Of a stretch of DNA of 64,000 bases, positions 46,099-54,748 are shown in pieces. The notes beneath the pieces were generated by a model. That model ran no database searches and was not told the DNA's origin. It saw nothing but the letters and a program-made list of their open reading frames with translations. Each line of letters opens with the position of its first letter. The first letter of the stretch is position 1. A program made the position numbers and the translations under genes. This stretch comes from Psychromicrobium lacuslunae (GTDB taxonomy: Bacteria; Actinomycetota; Actinomycetes; Actinomycetales; Micrococcaceae): assembly GCF_000950575.1 (NCBI RefSeq), contig NZ_CP011005.1, positions 2,108,001 to 2,172,000 of the forward strand. Reading direction: 5' to 3'.

Positions 46099-47217
46099 AT
46101 GAGTCAACGTGTGGGCTACGTCGGATGGCGTGGCATGGTCGGATCAGTCCTGATGCAGCGAATGCAGCAGGAAGGCGACTTCACGCGGATTGAACCCACC
46201 TTTTTCTCAACCTCGAATAGTGGCGGGGCTGCCCCGTCATTCGCCGAGGGCGACGCTGGCGCACTGCAGGACGCCTACGACCTCGATGCGTTAGCCGCTC
46301 TGCCTATCGTCGTCACAGCGCAGGGTGGCGACTACACCGCAGCAGTCCACCCGCAGCTCCGCGCAAGGGGCTGGGACGGCTTATGGATCGACGCGGCCTC
46401 CACGCTGCGGATGAATGATGACTCGATCATTGTGCTCGATCCGGTGAACCGCGAAGTGATCGACGCGGGGCTCGCCTCCGGGGTCAAGGACTTCATCGGC
46501 GGCAACTGCACGGTGTCTTGTATGTTGATGGGCCTCGGCGGACTATTCCGCAATGGCCTGATCGAATGGGCCACCTCAATGACTTATCAGGCTGCCTCGG
46601 GCGGCGGTGCCAAGCATATGCGTGAGCTGCTCAACCAGTTCGGTGCAATCCATGGCGCGGTTGCCGAAAACCTCTCCGATCCGGCTTCGGCAATTCTTGA
46701 CATTGATCGAGAGGTTCTAGCCAGCCAGCAAAGCGTCGACGCCAGCCAGTTTGGGGTTACCCTGGCCGGTTCGCTGATTCCCTGGATTGACGCCGACCTC
46801 GGCAATGGCCAGTCTAAAGAAGAGTGGAAGAACGACGCCGAGACGAACAAAATCCTCGGCCTGAGCGGCAACGACCGGGTCCTGATGGACGGACTCTGCG
46901 TCCGAATTGGCGCAATGCGGACCCATTCCCAGGCGCTGACCATCAAATTGCGCGAAGATATCTCCGTAGCAGAGATTGAACGCCTGTTAGCCGCAGATAA
47001 TGAGTGGGCAACCGTGGTGCCCAACACCAAGGATGCCTCAATGAAAGCCCTCACCCCGGTGGCTACCTCGGGCACCCTGAATATCCCGGTGGGCAGGATC
47101 CGGCAGCTTGAGATGGGCACTCGATACATTAGCGCCTTCACCGTCGGCGATCAGCTGCTTTGGGGCGCCGCCGAACCACTGCGGCGGATGGTAAATATTG
47201 CCATCGGTGCACTCTAA
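46099..47217 (+). CDS. asd: Aspartate-semialdehyde dehydrogenase, proteobacterial (E. coli) type
   Basis: A 372-residue enzyme of the lysine/threonine/methionine/DAP branch. Catalytic Cys137 is in [24 protein letters not shown] starts the NADP domain. The whole chain follows the E. coli Asd sequence closely ([46 protein letters not shown]), unlike the common shorter actinobacterial Asd beginning with a GATGxVG motif. An origin by transfer, or a lineage-specific type, is possible. Confidence 0.94.
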   Translation: MSQRVGYVGWRGMVGSVLMQRMQQEGDFTRIEPTFFSTSNSGGAAPSFAEGDAGALQDAYDLDALAALPIVVTAQGGDYTAAVHPQLRARGWDGLWIDAASTLRMNDDSIIVLDPVNREVIDAGLASGVKDFIGGNCTVSCMLMGLGGLFRNGLIEWATSMTYQAASGGGAKHMRELLNQFGAIHGAVAENLSDPASAILDIDREVLASQQSVDASQFGVTLAGSLIPWIDADLGNGQSKEEWKNDAETNKILGLSGNDRVLMDGLCVRIGAMRTHSQALTIKLREDISVAEIERLLAADNEWATVVPNTKDASMKALTPVATSGTLNIPVGRIRQLEMGTRYISAFTVGDQLLWGAAEPLRRMVNIAIGAL

Positions 47218-47385
47218 GCCGTTTCGGAAAGCACAGTCCCTTTCCAACGAGGTGGCCCGCGCTTCCCGCTGAATCAATGAGTTCAGTGGGGCAAACCGGC
47301 TCTGCCCGTCGAGCTACGGCTTTCAGTGGGTACCACTTTCGATCGGTCACCCTATTCGGAGACCGGCAGCAAAGCTGGACTCCGA

Positions 47386-48450
47386 CTAGCGTTTCATAAA
47401 AAGTTGGTACCGCCCCGCCGCCAACTCGGCCGACCGCTGAACAGCGGGACTTAGCGGCTCGAAGGGCACAAGCTCAACCTCGCCCTTGGTGGACTGCGGC
47501 TTCCGCCAGGTACCCACCACTCGTCCGCCATAGACAATGGTTGGCATAAACATTCCGTTGTTCCCCGGCACAATGCGTACCGCATGTTCCGCGGCGAGAG
47601 CAGCCGAACGATCAGCATAGCCGAGCAAGAACTCATCAAAACCGGGAAGTAATAGCAGGCTTCGAGCACTCGCCGGGGGTAGCTCAAGCACCTCGGGGGC
47701 CAGGAAATACTCCTCACCTTCAACTTCCAGCACAGCAAGCTCTTGACGCACCGCAGCGAGCCCCAGCCGGGCGTCCTGCAACGTCAGCTTGGTCCACCAA
47801 CAAAAGTCCTTGATGGTGGCCGGGCCATGCGCGCGAAAATATCTGCGCACATACTCCGCGAGCGCTTCACCCCGCTCCAATTCTCTGGGGTGCGTGATCC
47901 ACTGCTCGCTTGCCACAAAAAGCTGTTTCGTTCCCCGTACTGGCCCTTGCACCAAATGCCCTTGCATGCAGAGCAGCCCCAGCAGATGGACACCACGTTG
48001 CTGAGCCACCGCCTGGCCGCCAGCACTCAAGACAGTTAGCAGCTCCTCCCGACTTACCGGGACACCAGCTGCCACCAAAGTGAGTTCGGCAGCCTTCGCA
48101 ACATCGGCCGCCGAAATTTCCAGTTCACGGTGCCGGGTTTTCAACGACGCGATCACTCGCGGAGCGGCGAGCGAGAGCATCCAGCCCAAATCCTCAGCCG
48201 GACAAAGATGCAAAGTCCCCCGCATCGGCCAGGACCGAACTACCTCACCCGAGTCCAGAGCCGCCCTGACCTTCGACAGCGCGGGGCGTTGCATGCGCAG
48301 CCCGACAGAGTACAGCGCTCCCGGGAGATCCTGCGCCTGCATCGCAAGCATCCAGCTGACTACCTCAGCCGGAGTCCCCATTGAATTCCCCAGCAACCGC
48401 TGACCGAGCAGTCGCAAGCGCGCGAGCGAGGACTTCGAAGTCTTCATCAA
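47386..48450 (-). CDS. Winged-helix protein of the AlkZ/HTH_42 family
   Basis: A 354-residue protein with repeated winged helices, no signal peptide. It has LAMQAQDLPGALYSVGLR near residues 35-52, including QAQ (Gln38, Gln40), which matches the QxQ catalytic motif of AlkZ-type DNA glycosylases, and later VVRSWPMRGTLHLCPAEDL. AlkZ family members unhook DNA interstrand crosslinks made by azinomycin-like compounds; actinobacterial AlkX-like homologues often do general alkylation repair. The precise substrate is unknown. It is convergent with asd. Confidence 0.82.
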   Translation of the reverse strand: MMKTSKSSLARLRLLGQRLLGNSMGTPAEVVSWMLAMQAQDLPGALYSVGLRMQRPALSKVRAALDSGEVVRSWPMRGTLHLCPAEDLGWMLSLAAPRVIASLKTRHRELEISAADVAKAAELTLVAAGVPVSREELLTVLSAGGQAVAQQRGVHLLGLLCMQGHLVQGPVRGTKQLFVASEQWITHPRELERGEALAEYVRRYFRAHGPATIKDFCWWTKLTLQDARLGLAAVRQELAVLEVEGEEYFLAPEVLELPPASARSLLLLPGFDEFLLGYADRSAALAAEHAVRIVPGNNGMFMPTIVYGGRVVGTWRKPQSTKGEVELVPFEPLSPAVQRSAELAAGRYQLFMKR

Positions 48451-48491
48451 CCCATTGAATCACCCGCCAACGACCGAAATCTCTGATCCGA

Positions 48492-48536
48492 ACGACAATA
48501 GGTCAGCTATCACTGTATAGTCATCATATGCTGACC
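48492..48536 (+). promoter_or_regulatory. Promoter and operator of the cmtR gene, leaderless
   Basis: A -10 TATAGT (48516-48521) lies six bases before the cmtR ATG, so the transcript would start at or beside the ATG; -35-like ACGACA is 18 bp further up. The -10 lies between inverted arms GGTCAGC (48501-48507) and GCTGACC (48530-48536), with an inner imperfect repeat ATCACTGTATAGTCAT. This suits ArsR-type autorepression. Confidence 0.6.
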
Positions 48537-48884
48537 ATTTCTTCACGGCTCGATGTAATGAACCGACTAGGCCGCGCGATGGCTGATCCAAGCCGCTCAC
48601 GAATTCTGATGGAACTCCTCGATGGCCCCAGCTACCCGGCCGTGCTGTCCAGAAAACTGGAACTGACCCGATCTAATGTCTCAAACCATCTGAGCTGTCT
48701 GCGGGACTGCGGAATTGTGGTGGCCGAACCAGAAGGCCGCCAAACTCGCTACGAAATATCCGATCCCCATCTGACAAAAGCCCTCACCGCACTGGTCGAA
48801 ATCACTCTGGCAGTGGATGAAAATGCCGACTGCATTGACCCGAGCTGCCCTATCCCTGGCTGCTGCGAGCCGAGCGTTCGATGA
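48528..48884 (+). CDS. cmtR: CmtR-type ArsR metal sensor
   Basis: A 118-residue winged-helix repressor. The recognition helix is TRSNVSNHLSCLRDCGIVV; Cys57, Cys61 and Cys102 occupy the positions of the Cd(II)/Pb(II) ligands in Mycobacterium CmtR, which has the same length. Four Cys in the tail (102, 107, 112, 113) exceed the reference set. It should dissociate from DNA on binding Cd or Pb. It overlaps the downstream transporter gene by four bases, so it likely controls that gene. Confidence 0.85.
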   Translation: MLTISSRLDVMNRLGRAMADPSRSRILMELLDGPSYPAVLSRKLELTRSNVSNHLSCLRDCGIVVAEPEGRQTRYEISDPHLTKALTALVEITLAVDENADCIDPSCPIPGCCEPSVR

Positions 48885-49540
48885 GCGTCGCGCTCGGTCA
48901 AGACCGCCGTCGATCACTGCACCGACGAGTGAAGTTCATTGTCGGCTTCACTATTACTTACAACGTCATTGAAGCCGTGATAGCAATCACCGCCGGCACG
49001 CTCGCCTCTTCAGCGGCGCTGATCGGCTTCGGCTTGGATTCAATCGTTGAAGTTCTCTCCGCCCTGGCCATTGCTTGGCAATTCAGCCGCAAAGACCCAG
49101 AGCGCTGGGAGAAGCCAACGGTCCGCGCGATCGGCATTGCGTTCTTCGCCCTCGCCCTCTACGTTGTCGTCGATGCTGCACTGACTCTTGGCGGCTTAAA
49201 AGAAGTGGAGCGCAGCCCGCTCGGCATCGGTCTGGCGGTGCTCAGCTTGCTGCTTATGCCAGCACTCGCCTGGCTGGAGTTCCGCACCGGTAAAGAACTC
49301 GGCTCCCAAAGCGTGCTGGCCGACGCCAAACAGCTCGTTTTGTGCAGCTATCTTTCCGGAACCGTGCTGATCGGATTGCTTTCGAACGCCCTCTTCGGCT
49401 GGGGCTGGGCCGATTCGGTCGCCGCCCTGGTGGTTGCGGCCCTGGCGATTCGTGAGGGCATCGAAGCTTGGCGCGGCGAGGTCGAATCGCCCTTTGAGGT
49501 GCTCGAAGGAATCGAAGAGGCTTCAAAGTCCCAAAGCTAA
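48881..49540 (+). CDS. Cation transporter, CDF-like, short form
   Basis: A 219-residue protein with about six transmembrane helices. TM2-like GFGLDSIVEVLSALAIAW and TM5-like WADSVAALVVAALAIREG carry the acidic residues typical of cation diffusion facilitators; the C-terminal cytoplasmic domain of usual CDFs (about 290-320 residues) is missing. Translation is coupled to cmtR (ATGA). The expected role is efflux of Cd, Pb or Zn; Mycobacterium CmtR instead controls a P-type ATPase. Confidence 0.82.
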   Translation: MSVALGQDRRRSLHRRVKFIVGFTITYNVIEAVIAITAGTLASSAALIGFGLDSIVEVLSALAIAWQFSRKDPERWEKPTVRAIGIAFFALALYVVVDAALTLGGLKEVERSPLGIGLAVLSLLLMPALAWLEFRTGKELGSQSVLADAKQLVLCSYLSGTVLIGLLSNALFGWGWADSVAALVVAALAIREGIEAWRGEVESPFEVLEGIEEASKSQS

Positions 49541-49580
49541 ACGGCATCCATGCCCTTGGCCCAGCGGTAACCCAGCTGGC

Positions 49581-50666
49581 CTAACGCGCGCTGCGCAGTT
49601 GAGCGGTCACCGGACACTCGAAAGGATCACGCTGCCCAAGCCCTACCCGGTTCAGGTATTGCATCACGATGAGGTAGGAACGCGCCAAGCTGGTTTCGGT
49701 GTATTTGATACCGCGTTCGGCGCAAAAAGCTCTGACGATCGGTTGCGCCTCACGCAGCCTGCGTGAGGACATGGTGGGGAATAAGTGGTGTTCGATCTGG
49801 TAGTTCAGTCCACCCATTCCGGCGTCCACCCACCAGCCCCCGGAAATATTGCGACTCATTAAGGTTTGACGGCGCAGAAAGTCGATTTTGACGTCTTTAG
49901 GCACCAAGGGCATGCCCTTATGATTCGGCGCAAAAGCTCCACCCATGTACAAGCCAAAAGTAGCCAGATGAACGCCGATGAAGCCCAGCCCGATCCACGG
50001 CCCGCAGATCAGCATCACTGCCACCGGGACACCAAGCAATCGAACCAGCAGCAAAGCAATCTCCCAGCGTCGCTGCGGCACAATCTGCCGCAGGTTGAAG
50101 GTCCGCTTAACCGCGTCAACATGTAAACCTAAACCCACTAAAGTCAGCAATGGGAAGAAGAAGTACCCTTGCCGAGCGGCGAACCACCGTGCGAATCCGG
50201 TGCGCTTAAGCGCATCCTCCGGGTCAAAAACCACGGTGCCCGCGGCGATGTCGAGATCGACGCCGATCTTATTCGGGTTGGCATGGTGCTTGCCGTGCTT
50301 ATTCATCCACCAGCCGTAGCTCAAGCCGACGAAAAGATTGCCAACCACCCGACCGGTCCATTCGTTCGCTTTAGCGGAAGCGAAGATCTGCCGATGCGCG
50401 GCGTCGTGGGCCAGGAACCCTGCCTGCGCGCAGAAAAAACTGAAAACGACAGCTGTCAAAAGCTGCCACCAAGACTCTCCAAAAGACCACAACATCACTC
50501 CCGTCAGCACGAAGCCCAGTCCTAACCGGACCATTCGCCCCACGTACCAGGAAAGGTCACGTTCCATTAGACCAGCAGCTCGCACTTGATCCGCAAGTTC
50601 GATGAACTCGGTTGCTTGCCGGTTCCGGACGGGGCGGGTATCCCGCTCTAGCGATGCCGTTGACAT
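49581..50666 (-). CDS. Membrane fatty acid desaturase
   Basis: A 361-residue di-iron desaturase. The three histidine boxes are intact: HDAAH (87-91), HGKHH (124-128) and QIEHH (290-294), between about four transmembrane helices. It is of the Delta5/6-type acyl-lipid desaturase group common in Actinobacteria. It may adjust membrane fluidity, possibly in cold adaptation. A divergent XRE-cupin regulator lies 111 bp upstream of its start and may control it. Confidence 0.93.
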   Translation of the reverse strand: MSTASLERDTRPVRNRQATEFIELADQVRAAGLMERDLSWYVGRMVRLGLGFVLTGVMLWSFGESWWQLLTAVVFSFFCAQAGFLAHDAAHRQIFASAKANEWTGRVVGNLFVGLSYGWWMNKHGKHHANPNKIGVDLDIAAGTVVFDPEDALKRTGFARWFAARQGYFFFPLLTLVGLGLHVDAVKRTFNLRQIVPQRRWEIALLLVRLLGVPVAVMLICGPWIGLGFIGVHLATFGLYMGGAFAPNHKGMPLVPKDVKIDFLRRQTLMSRNISGGWWVDAGMGGLNYQIEHHLFPTMSSRRLREAQPIVRAFCAERGIKYTETSLARSYLIVMQYLNRVGLGQRDPFECPVTAQLRSAR

Positions 50667-50777
50667 AATTTGAAACCTTCTGCCGTTTTCGTGGAGGCTT
50701 CCAAACTATGCTGTGGATTCCGGGCAGCACATCACTCGGCGGAGTTGTTCACCCCCCTACCGCGGTAGGGTGCCAAC

Positions 50778-51368
50778 ATGACTGATTATGTCTCCAGCCC
50801 CGATGATGACTTACTTGCAGGTGCGGCAATCCGCTTGAAATCTGCTCGCAAGCGGTCACAAAAAACGCTCAGCGAGCTCTCCGAACAAACCGGAATTTCG
50901 GTCAGCACCCTCTCACGTCTGGAGTCAGGGCAGCGCAAACCTACCCTTGAGCTGCTCATCAAGATCGCCAGAGCGCACCGAGTCAGCCTCGACGATCTAG
51001 TCGGCGACCGCCCGGCGAGTGATCCTCGGGTACATCCGAGCGTGATTGAATTTAACGGCCGGAAGATGTTCCCGTTGACCAACCAGCCAGGCGGTCTTCG
51101 CGCCTATAAGATCATCATTCCAGCGGGGCTGAAAGACGAGACCCCTGAACAGGCCAGCCATGAGGGTTATGAATGGCTCTATGTGCTTTCCGGCCGGTTG
51201 AGGCTGCTGCTCGGAGAGCACGATTTGACTCTGAGCTCCGGGGAGGTTGCCGAATTCGATACCCGGACGCCACATTGGCTCGGCAAAGCTGAGCAGCGAG
51301 CGGTAGAGTTCCTCGCCCTCTTCGGCCCGCAAGGTGAACGGATGCATGTCAGAGCCAGGACCAAATAG
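50778..51368 (+). CDS. XRE-family regulator with cupin domain
   Basis: A 196-residue protein: XRE helix-turn-helix at about 12-66 (RLKSARKRSQKTLSELSEQTGISVSTLSRLESG, two parts) and a C-terminal cupin (EGYEWLYVLSGRLRLLLGEH near 128-147). Such proteins sense small metabolites. It is divergent from the desaturase gene, and convergent with the flavin oxidoreductase, so the desaturase promoter is its likeliest target. Confidence 0.92.
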   Translation: MTDYVSSPDDDLLAGAAIRLKSARKRSQKTLSELSEQTGISVSTLSRLESGQRKPTLELLIKIARAHRVSLDDLVGDRPASDPRVHPSVIEFNGRKMFPLTNQPGGLRAYKIIIPAGLKDETPEQASHEGYEWLYVLSGRLRLLLGEHDLTLSSGEVAEFDTRTPHWLGKAEQRAVEFLALFGPQGERMHVRARTK

Positions 51369-51382
51369 CCTCTATCGGGCAC

Positions 51383-52312
51383 TCAACCGCGGCTAATATG
51401 CGCCATCGCCACCGCTGCCCCGACCCGATACCCCTGAGAGGCAGCGTGAATTAACTGGGCTCCGGGGTCAACCACATTGCCCGCCGCCCAGAGCCCTGGC
51501 ACGCTGCTCAGCCCGCTGGCGTCTACCTCCACGAAGGGGCCAAAGGGCGTCTGTTTCGTCCGGGCGCCAAGGCTCAGTAATAGCTCATCCCGAGGCTGCA
51601 TTTGGCCGCTCAGATAGAAGGTATCCGCAGCCAAGACCTCACCACCGGCTAGCGCCACTCCGCTCAGCCTGGGTCTGCCCTGCGAATCCTTCTTTGACTG
51701 CAGTGCCGAAGCTTCGGCGACCAGCACCCGCACTCCGCGGTTTCTTAGAGTCGTCAACTGCTGCTCTTCGGCGTCTAGCACGGCTTGTTCGAGCAATACA
51801 GTGAGGTTCCCGGTCAGCTGGCTGACGATCAAGGCCTTATGCAAGTCCATTGCAGTACCTGCCCACAATACGGTGGCGCTATCACGCGCTTCCCAGCCGT
51901 GGCAGAACGGGCAGATGATCGCGTCCCTCGCCCATAGCTCGCGCAATCCCGGCAGCTCCGGCAAGACGTCCCGGATACCGGTTGCCACCACTAATTGGCT
52001 AGCTGAGAGCGCCGTCCCGCTGGCCAATTTCAGCTCGAAGCCGGACTCGACCCGAGTCCCCGATTGCACCGAATCTGAAACCAGCTGCACCCCGTAGTCG
52101 GCTACCTCGGCTCTGGCCGTCCTGAGTAATTCGGCGGGCGATTCACCATCACGGGTGATAAAGCCTTGGGAATGCTCAGCTGCAGCATTGCGGGGCTCCC
52201 CGGCGTCTACTACCGCTACCCGTAGCCGAATTCGAGCCGCCACCATGGCCGCACTCAAGCCGGCCAGTCCGGCTCCTACAATCACCGCGTCAAAGTTTGA
52301 TTTCTGATTCAT
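51383..52312 (-). CDS. FAD-dependent thioredoxin-reductase-like oxidoreductase
   Basis: A 309-residue flavoprotein; I chose the ATG at 52312 (GGAAAA upstream) because the NAD/FAD motif DAVIVGAGLAGLSAAM then starts at residue 8. A CPFC disulfide site (Cys134, Cys137) sits between the FAD and NAD domains as in thioredoxin reductases; a C-terminal GLWAAGNVVDP motif completes the FAD domain. Enzymes of this form in other genomes act on disulfides in secondary metabolites (GliT/HlmI-like) as well as on thioredoxin. It is divergent from the RiPP cluster, so a role in that pathway is possible but unproven. Confidence 0.85.
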   Translation of the reverse strand: MNQKSNFDAVIVGAGLAGLSAAMVAARIRLRVAVVDAGEPRNAAAEHSQGFITRDGESPAELLRTARAEVADYGVQLVSDSVQSGTRVESGFELKLASGTALSASQLVVATGIRDVLPELPGLRELWARDAIICPFCHGWEARDSATVLWAGTAMDLHKALIVSQLTGNLTVLLEQAVLDAEEQQLTTLRNRGVRVLVAEASALQSKKDSQGRPRLSGVALAGGEVLAADTFYLSGQMQPRDELLLSLGARTKQTPFGPFVEVDASGLSSVPGLWAAGNVVDPGAQLIHAASQGYRVGAAVAMAHISRG

Positions 52313-52342
52313 TTTTCCAGCTTGCCTAGCTGAGCATTGTTC

Positions 52343-52430
52343 GGCAAAAAATTTTGCCAAATTAGCAACTTATATCTTATCCACATTTTGTAATTTGTTA
52401 ATTGACATAAAGTCGGCTACCTCTTTACGC
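52343..52430. promoter_or_regulatory. AT-rich divergent promoter region of the RiPP cluster
   Basis: Contains a near-perfect palindrome GGCAAAAAATTTTGCC (52343-52358), a long AT-rich stretch, and a consensus -35 TTGACA (52402-52407) pointing to the RiPP genes with a weak -10 near 52424. The palindrome may be an operator shared with the divergent oxidoreductase gene. Local AT-richness contrasts with the rest of the window. Confidence 0.5.
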
Positions 52431-52499
52431 TCGGGGCAGGTCTTCAGACTGAGGACCTCCAGCTTCGGCGGGAATCAAAAAAGTATGCAAAGGAGCACC

Positions 52500-52688
52500 A
52501 TGAGCACGACACTCACCGCACTGCCCGTTGTGGAAACTGCACCCGGGAAGATCATGCCCGAAGCATTGATCAGCCTGGACTTCAAGGCCAACGGCCCGCT
52601 GGTCACCCCGGCCACTATGGGTGACGACGGCGTCACAGTCACCCTGTGTTCGTCCACCAGCATCCAGACCAGGCCAACTAAGGACTAG
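52500..52688 (+). CDS. Azole RiPP precursor peptide
   Basis: A 62-residue peptide with a strong ribosome binding site (AAAGGAG, 7 nt spacing) and ATG at 52500. The leader is neutral to acidic (MSTTLTALPVVETAPG...) and includes a GDDGV segment; the C-terminus TVTLCSSTSIQTRPTKD holds Cys, Ser, Ser, Thr, Ser in immediate series, the residues that YcaO enzymes cyclise. It starts nine bases before the leader-binding partner gene, which indicates co-expression. I do not know any described peptide with this core. The mature length and cleavage site are unknown. Confidence 0.8.
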   Translation: MSTTLTALPVVETAPGKIMPEALISLDFKANGPLVTPATMGDDGVTVTLCSSTSIQTRPTKD

Positions 52689-52696
52689 GGATAGCG

Positions 52697-53563
52697 ATGG
52701 CCTCTTCCACCTATCTGCTCGCCAAGGGAGCAGTACTGGCAGACTTCGAAGACTCCCTGGTTTTAGTGTGTGGCAGCTCAGTAGTGCGGTTTCGTGAAAA
52801 TCAAGAACTAGCTAGGACGCTATTCGATTTTCTCGATTCTCCCCGCACTGTTGAGGAGGTGGCAGCAAGGGTTCCGGCGCTAAACGACCCGGGACCCTTG
52901 TTGGGCTCACTCACCGCCGCCGGAGTGCTTTCTCGATCCTCCGGCGTGTTAGGCGAAATTGCGGAACTTCGAGAACTCGCTGGAGAAACCCCGGCCTTAC
53001 ATTTCGACCTACCCGAAACGCTCAACGCGCAGCTAGCCAGGACCCTACAAGACTTTCCGACCCTCGCCGAGGCGAGTCCAGCTACCGATAGCCCGACGGT
53101 TGTGGTCCGTCAGAACATTCCAACAATGATCAAACGATCCAGGGAGCTCTTCGAAGCTGGTATCTGCCATCTTCCTTTAGTCCCTTTCGACGGCGCCCGA
53201 CTCATCGTGGGACCCGCCGTAGTACCTAAGCTCACCGCCTGCTTCGAGTGCTTGGTGATCAGAAAGGCTGCACTGACCGATTGGCCTGATGAATATCTGC
53301 GATTCCATCGGGGCAGCCCAGTCGGGGAGTTAGCCGCCGACGATGCCGGGCTCGGCTTGAATCTGGCCATCCGACTGGCATTGGCTGCCTTCTACCAACA
53401 GAGCAGCGAGCTTATTGGTGCCTGCACGATCTTTGATCCGAAATCCCTCACTATGTACAGCTCTCGAGTTTGGAGTGTGCCACGTTGCCCGACATGTTCA
53501 AAGAACGGGAAACTGTCAACCAGCTATCCATGGCTCAGCCCAGCCCGCTCAGAGCCGGCCTGA
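52697..53563 (+). CDS. TOMM leader-binding cyclodehydratase partner (E1-like)
   Basis: A 288-residue protein of the E1-ubiquitin-activating-like family that presents precursor peptides to YcaO. Two CxxC pairs form the expected zinc site: Cys182/185 (ACFECL) and Cys264/267 (PRCPTC). The N-terminal 80 residues resemble the RiPP recognition element (RRE) fold. The 3' end overlaps the likely YcaO start. Together with YcaO it makes the two-protein cyclodehydratase, as SagC/SagD in streptolysin S. Confidence 0.85.
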   Translation: MASSTYLLAKGAVLADFEDSLVLVCGSSVVRFRENQELARTLFDFLDSPRTVEEVAARVPALNDPGPLLGSLTAAGVLSRSSGVLGEIAELRELAGETPALHFDLPETLNAQLARTLQDFPTLAEASPATDSPTVVVRQNIPTMIKRSRELFEAGICHLPLVPFDGARLIVGPAVVPKLTACFECLVIRKAALTDWPDEYLRFHRGSPVGELAADDAGLGLNLAIRLALAAFYQQSSELIGACTIFDPKSLTMYSSRVWSVPRCPTCSKNGKLSTSYPWLSPARSEPA

Positions 53564-54732
53564 TCGGCCCGGATCTTGGCCTGATTCCTGCGGTGCGCAC
53601 TCTCCGGGTGACGCCCGGATCTATCAATGCCCCGGCCCTGGTGGTGCATCCGCCTCGACTACCCACTCTTGATGGACCGGTCGCCGCAGCTCCCTCCGCC
53701 ACCGGCTTTGGTCTTGGCGCCCAGAAACTCTTCGGCTCCGCCACCGGAGAGTTCATTGAACGATACTCGGCCGGGATAGTGCCCCCAGAATTCCCCTCAC
53801 TGGCCGGGGCTGATCAGATTCCGGCCCGCGAATTCCTGCAATTTACCGAGCAGCAATATGCCAGCGAAAGTTTTCCGTACCGTCATCCAGAAACACTTCC
53901 CGAGATCACATATGCGCCAGCTTACCGAGCTATCGATAACTCGCCGGTGAGTGTACCCGCTGACCTGAGTTACCTCACTCCTAGCAGTGATCAGCTCTGG
54001 TGCACGATGACCTCCAATGGGCTTGCCGCTGGCCGGAGCTTTGGCATGGCGACCCGGGCAGCGATCTTCGAACTCATCGAGAGGGATGCCTTTATGCGGG
54101 CCTGGTATCAGCGCATTGATGCCCCGCAGCTGCGCATTCCAGAAACCATTCCGCAACACTTCTCTGCCGAATTGAAAAGCATCTGCGAACAACTCCGCCT
54201 GTTGGGGGTAAGCATCAGTCTGGTCCGCTATATCGGGGTGGCAGGCATACCAGTGGTGCTTTCGACAGCTCGCTCAGCAGAAGTTGGCTTGGCGGTCGGT
54301 TGTGCAGCCAAGCCGACTGTGCAGGAGGCGATGGTTTCCGCCTTCATTGAATCCGTCCACACCTACAACTGGGCCCGCCGCGTCCTGCACCAAGAGGTCA
54401 GCATCAACTCAGTGGACAGCTTGGCCGACCATATCGCGCTCCATGCAAAGGTCGAAAACCGGACTTATAACGAGTTCTTGGACTCTGGTCCCATCCTCAG
54501 CGAGAAGCAATTCGTCTCCTCGCCGAGGTATAGCCTCGCCGACGCCATCAAACTCACCAAAGAAGCTGGCTGGGACGTGTATTTTGCGGATCTACGCTCC
54601 CCGGATGTGGCAGCGAATGGCTGGCATGTGGTCCGCGCACTGAGCCCACAAGCGGCCACGCTCGACGTCGAGGTACCGCATCTCGCTCAGCATCCCAACG
54701 CCAAACATCACATCCCCCACCCGTTCCCCTAA
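53494..54732 (+). CDS. YcaO cyclodehydratase
   Basis: A YcaO protein of about 412 residues, converting Cys/Ser/Thr to thiazolines/oxazolines with ATP. Acidic residues of the ATP site are visible in GEFIERYSAG (about 85-94) and FELIERDAFM (about 192-201), and the protein ends in a Pro-rich tail (HIPHPFP) typical of azoline-forming YcaO. I chose ATG 53494; ATG 53530 is also possible and neither has a good ribosome binding site, so translation is probably coupled to the partner gene it overlaps. Confidence 0.88.
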   Translation: MFKERETVNQLSMAQPSPLRAGLIGPDLGLIPAVRTLRVTPGSINAPALVVHPPRLPTLDGPVAAAPSATGFGLGAQKLFGSATGEFIERYSAGIVPPEFPSLAGADQIPAREFLQFTEQQYASESFPYRHPETLPEITYAPAYRAIDNSPVSVPADLSYLTPSSDQLWCTMTSNGLAAGRSFGMATRAAIFELIERDAFMRAWYQRIDAPQLRIPETIPQHFSAELKSICEQLRLLGVSISLVRYIGVAGIPVVLSTARSAEVGLAVGCAAKPTVQEAMVSAFIESVHTYNWARRVLHQEVSINSVDSLADHIALHAKVENRTYNEFLDSGPILSEKQFVSSPRYSLADAIKLTKEAGWDVYFADLRSPDVAANGWHVVRALSPQAATLDVEVPHLAQHPNAKHHIPHPFP

Positions 54733-54748
54733 CCGGAAAAGGATTTTC

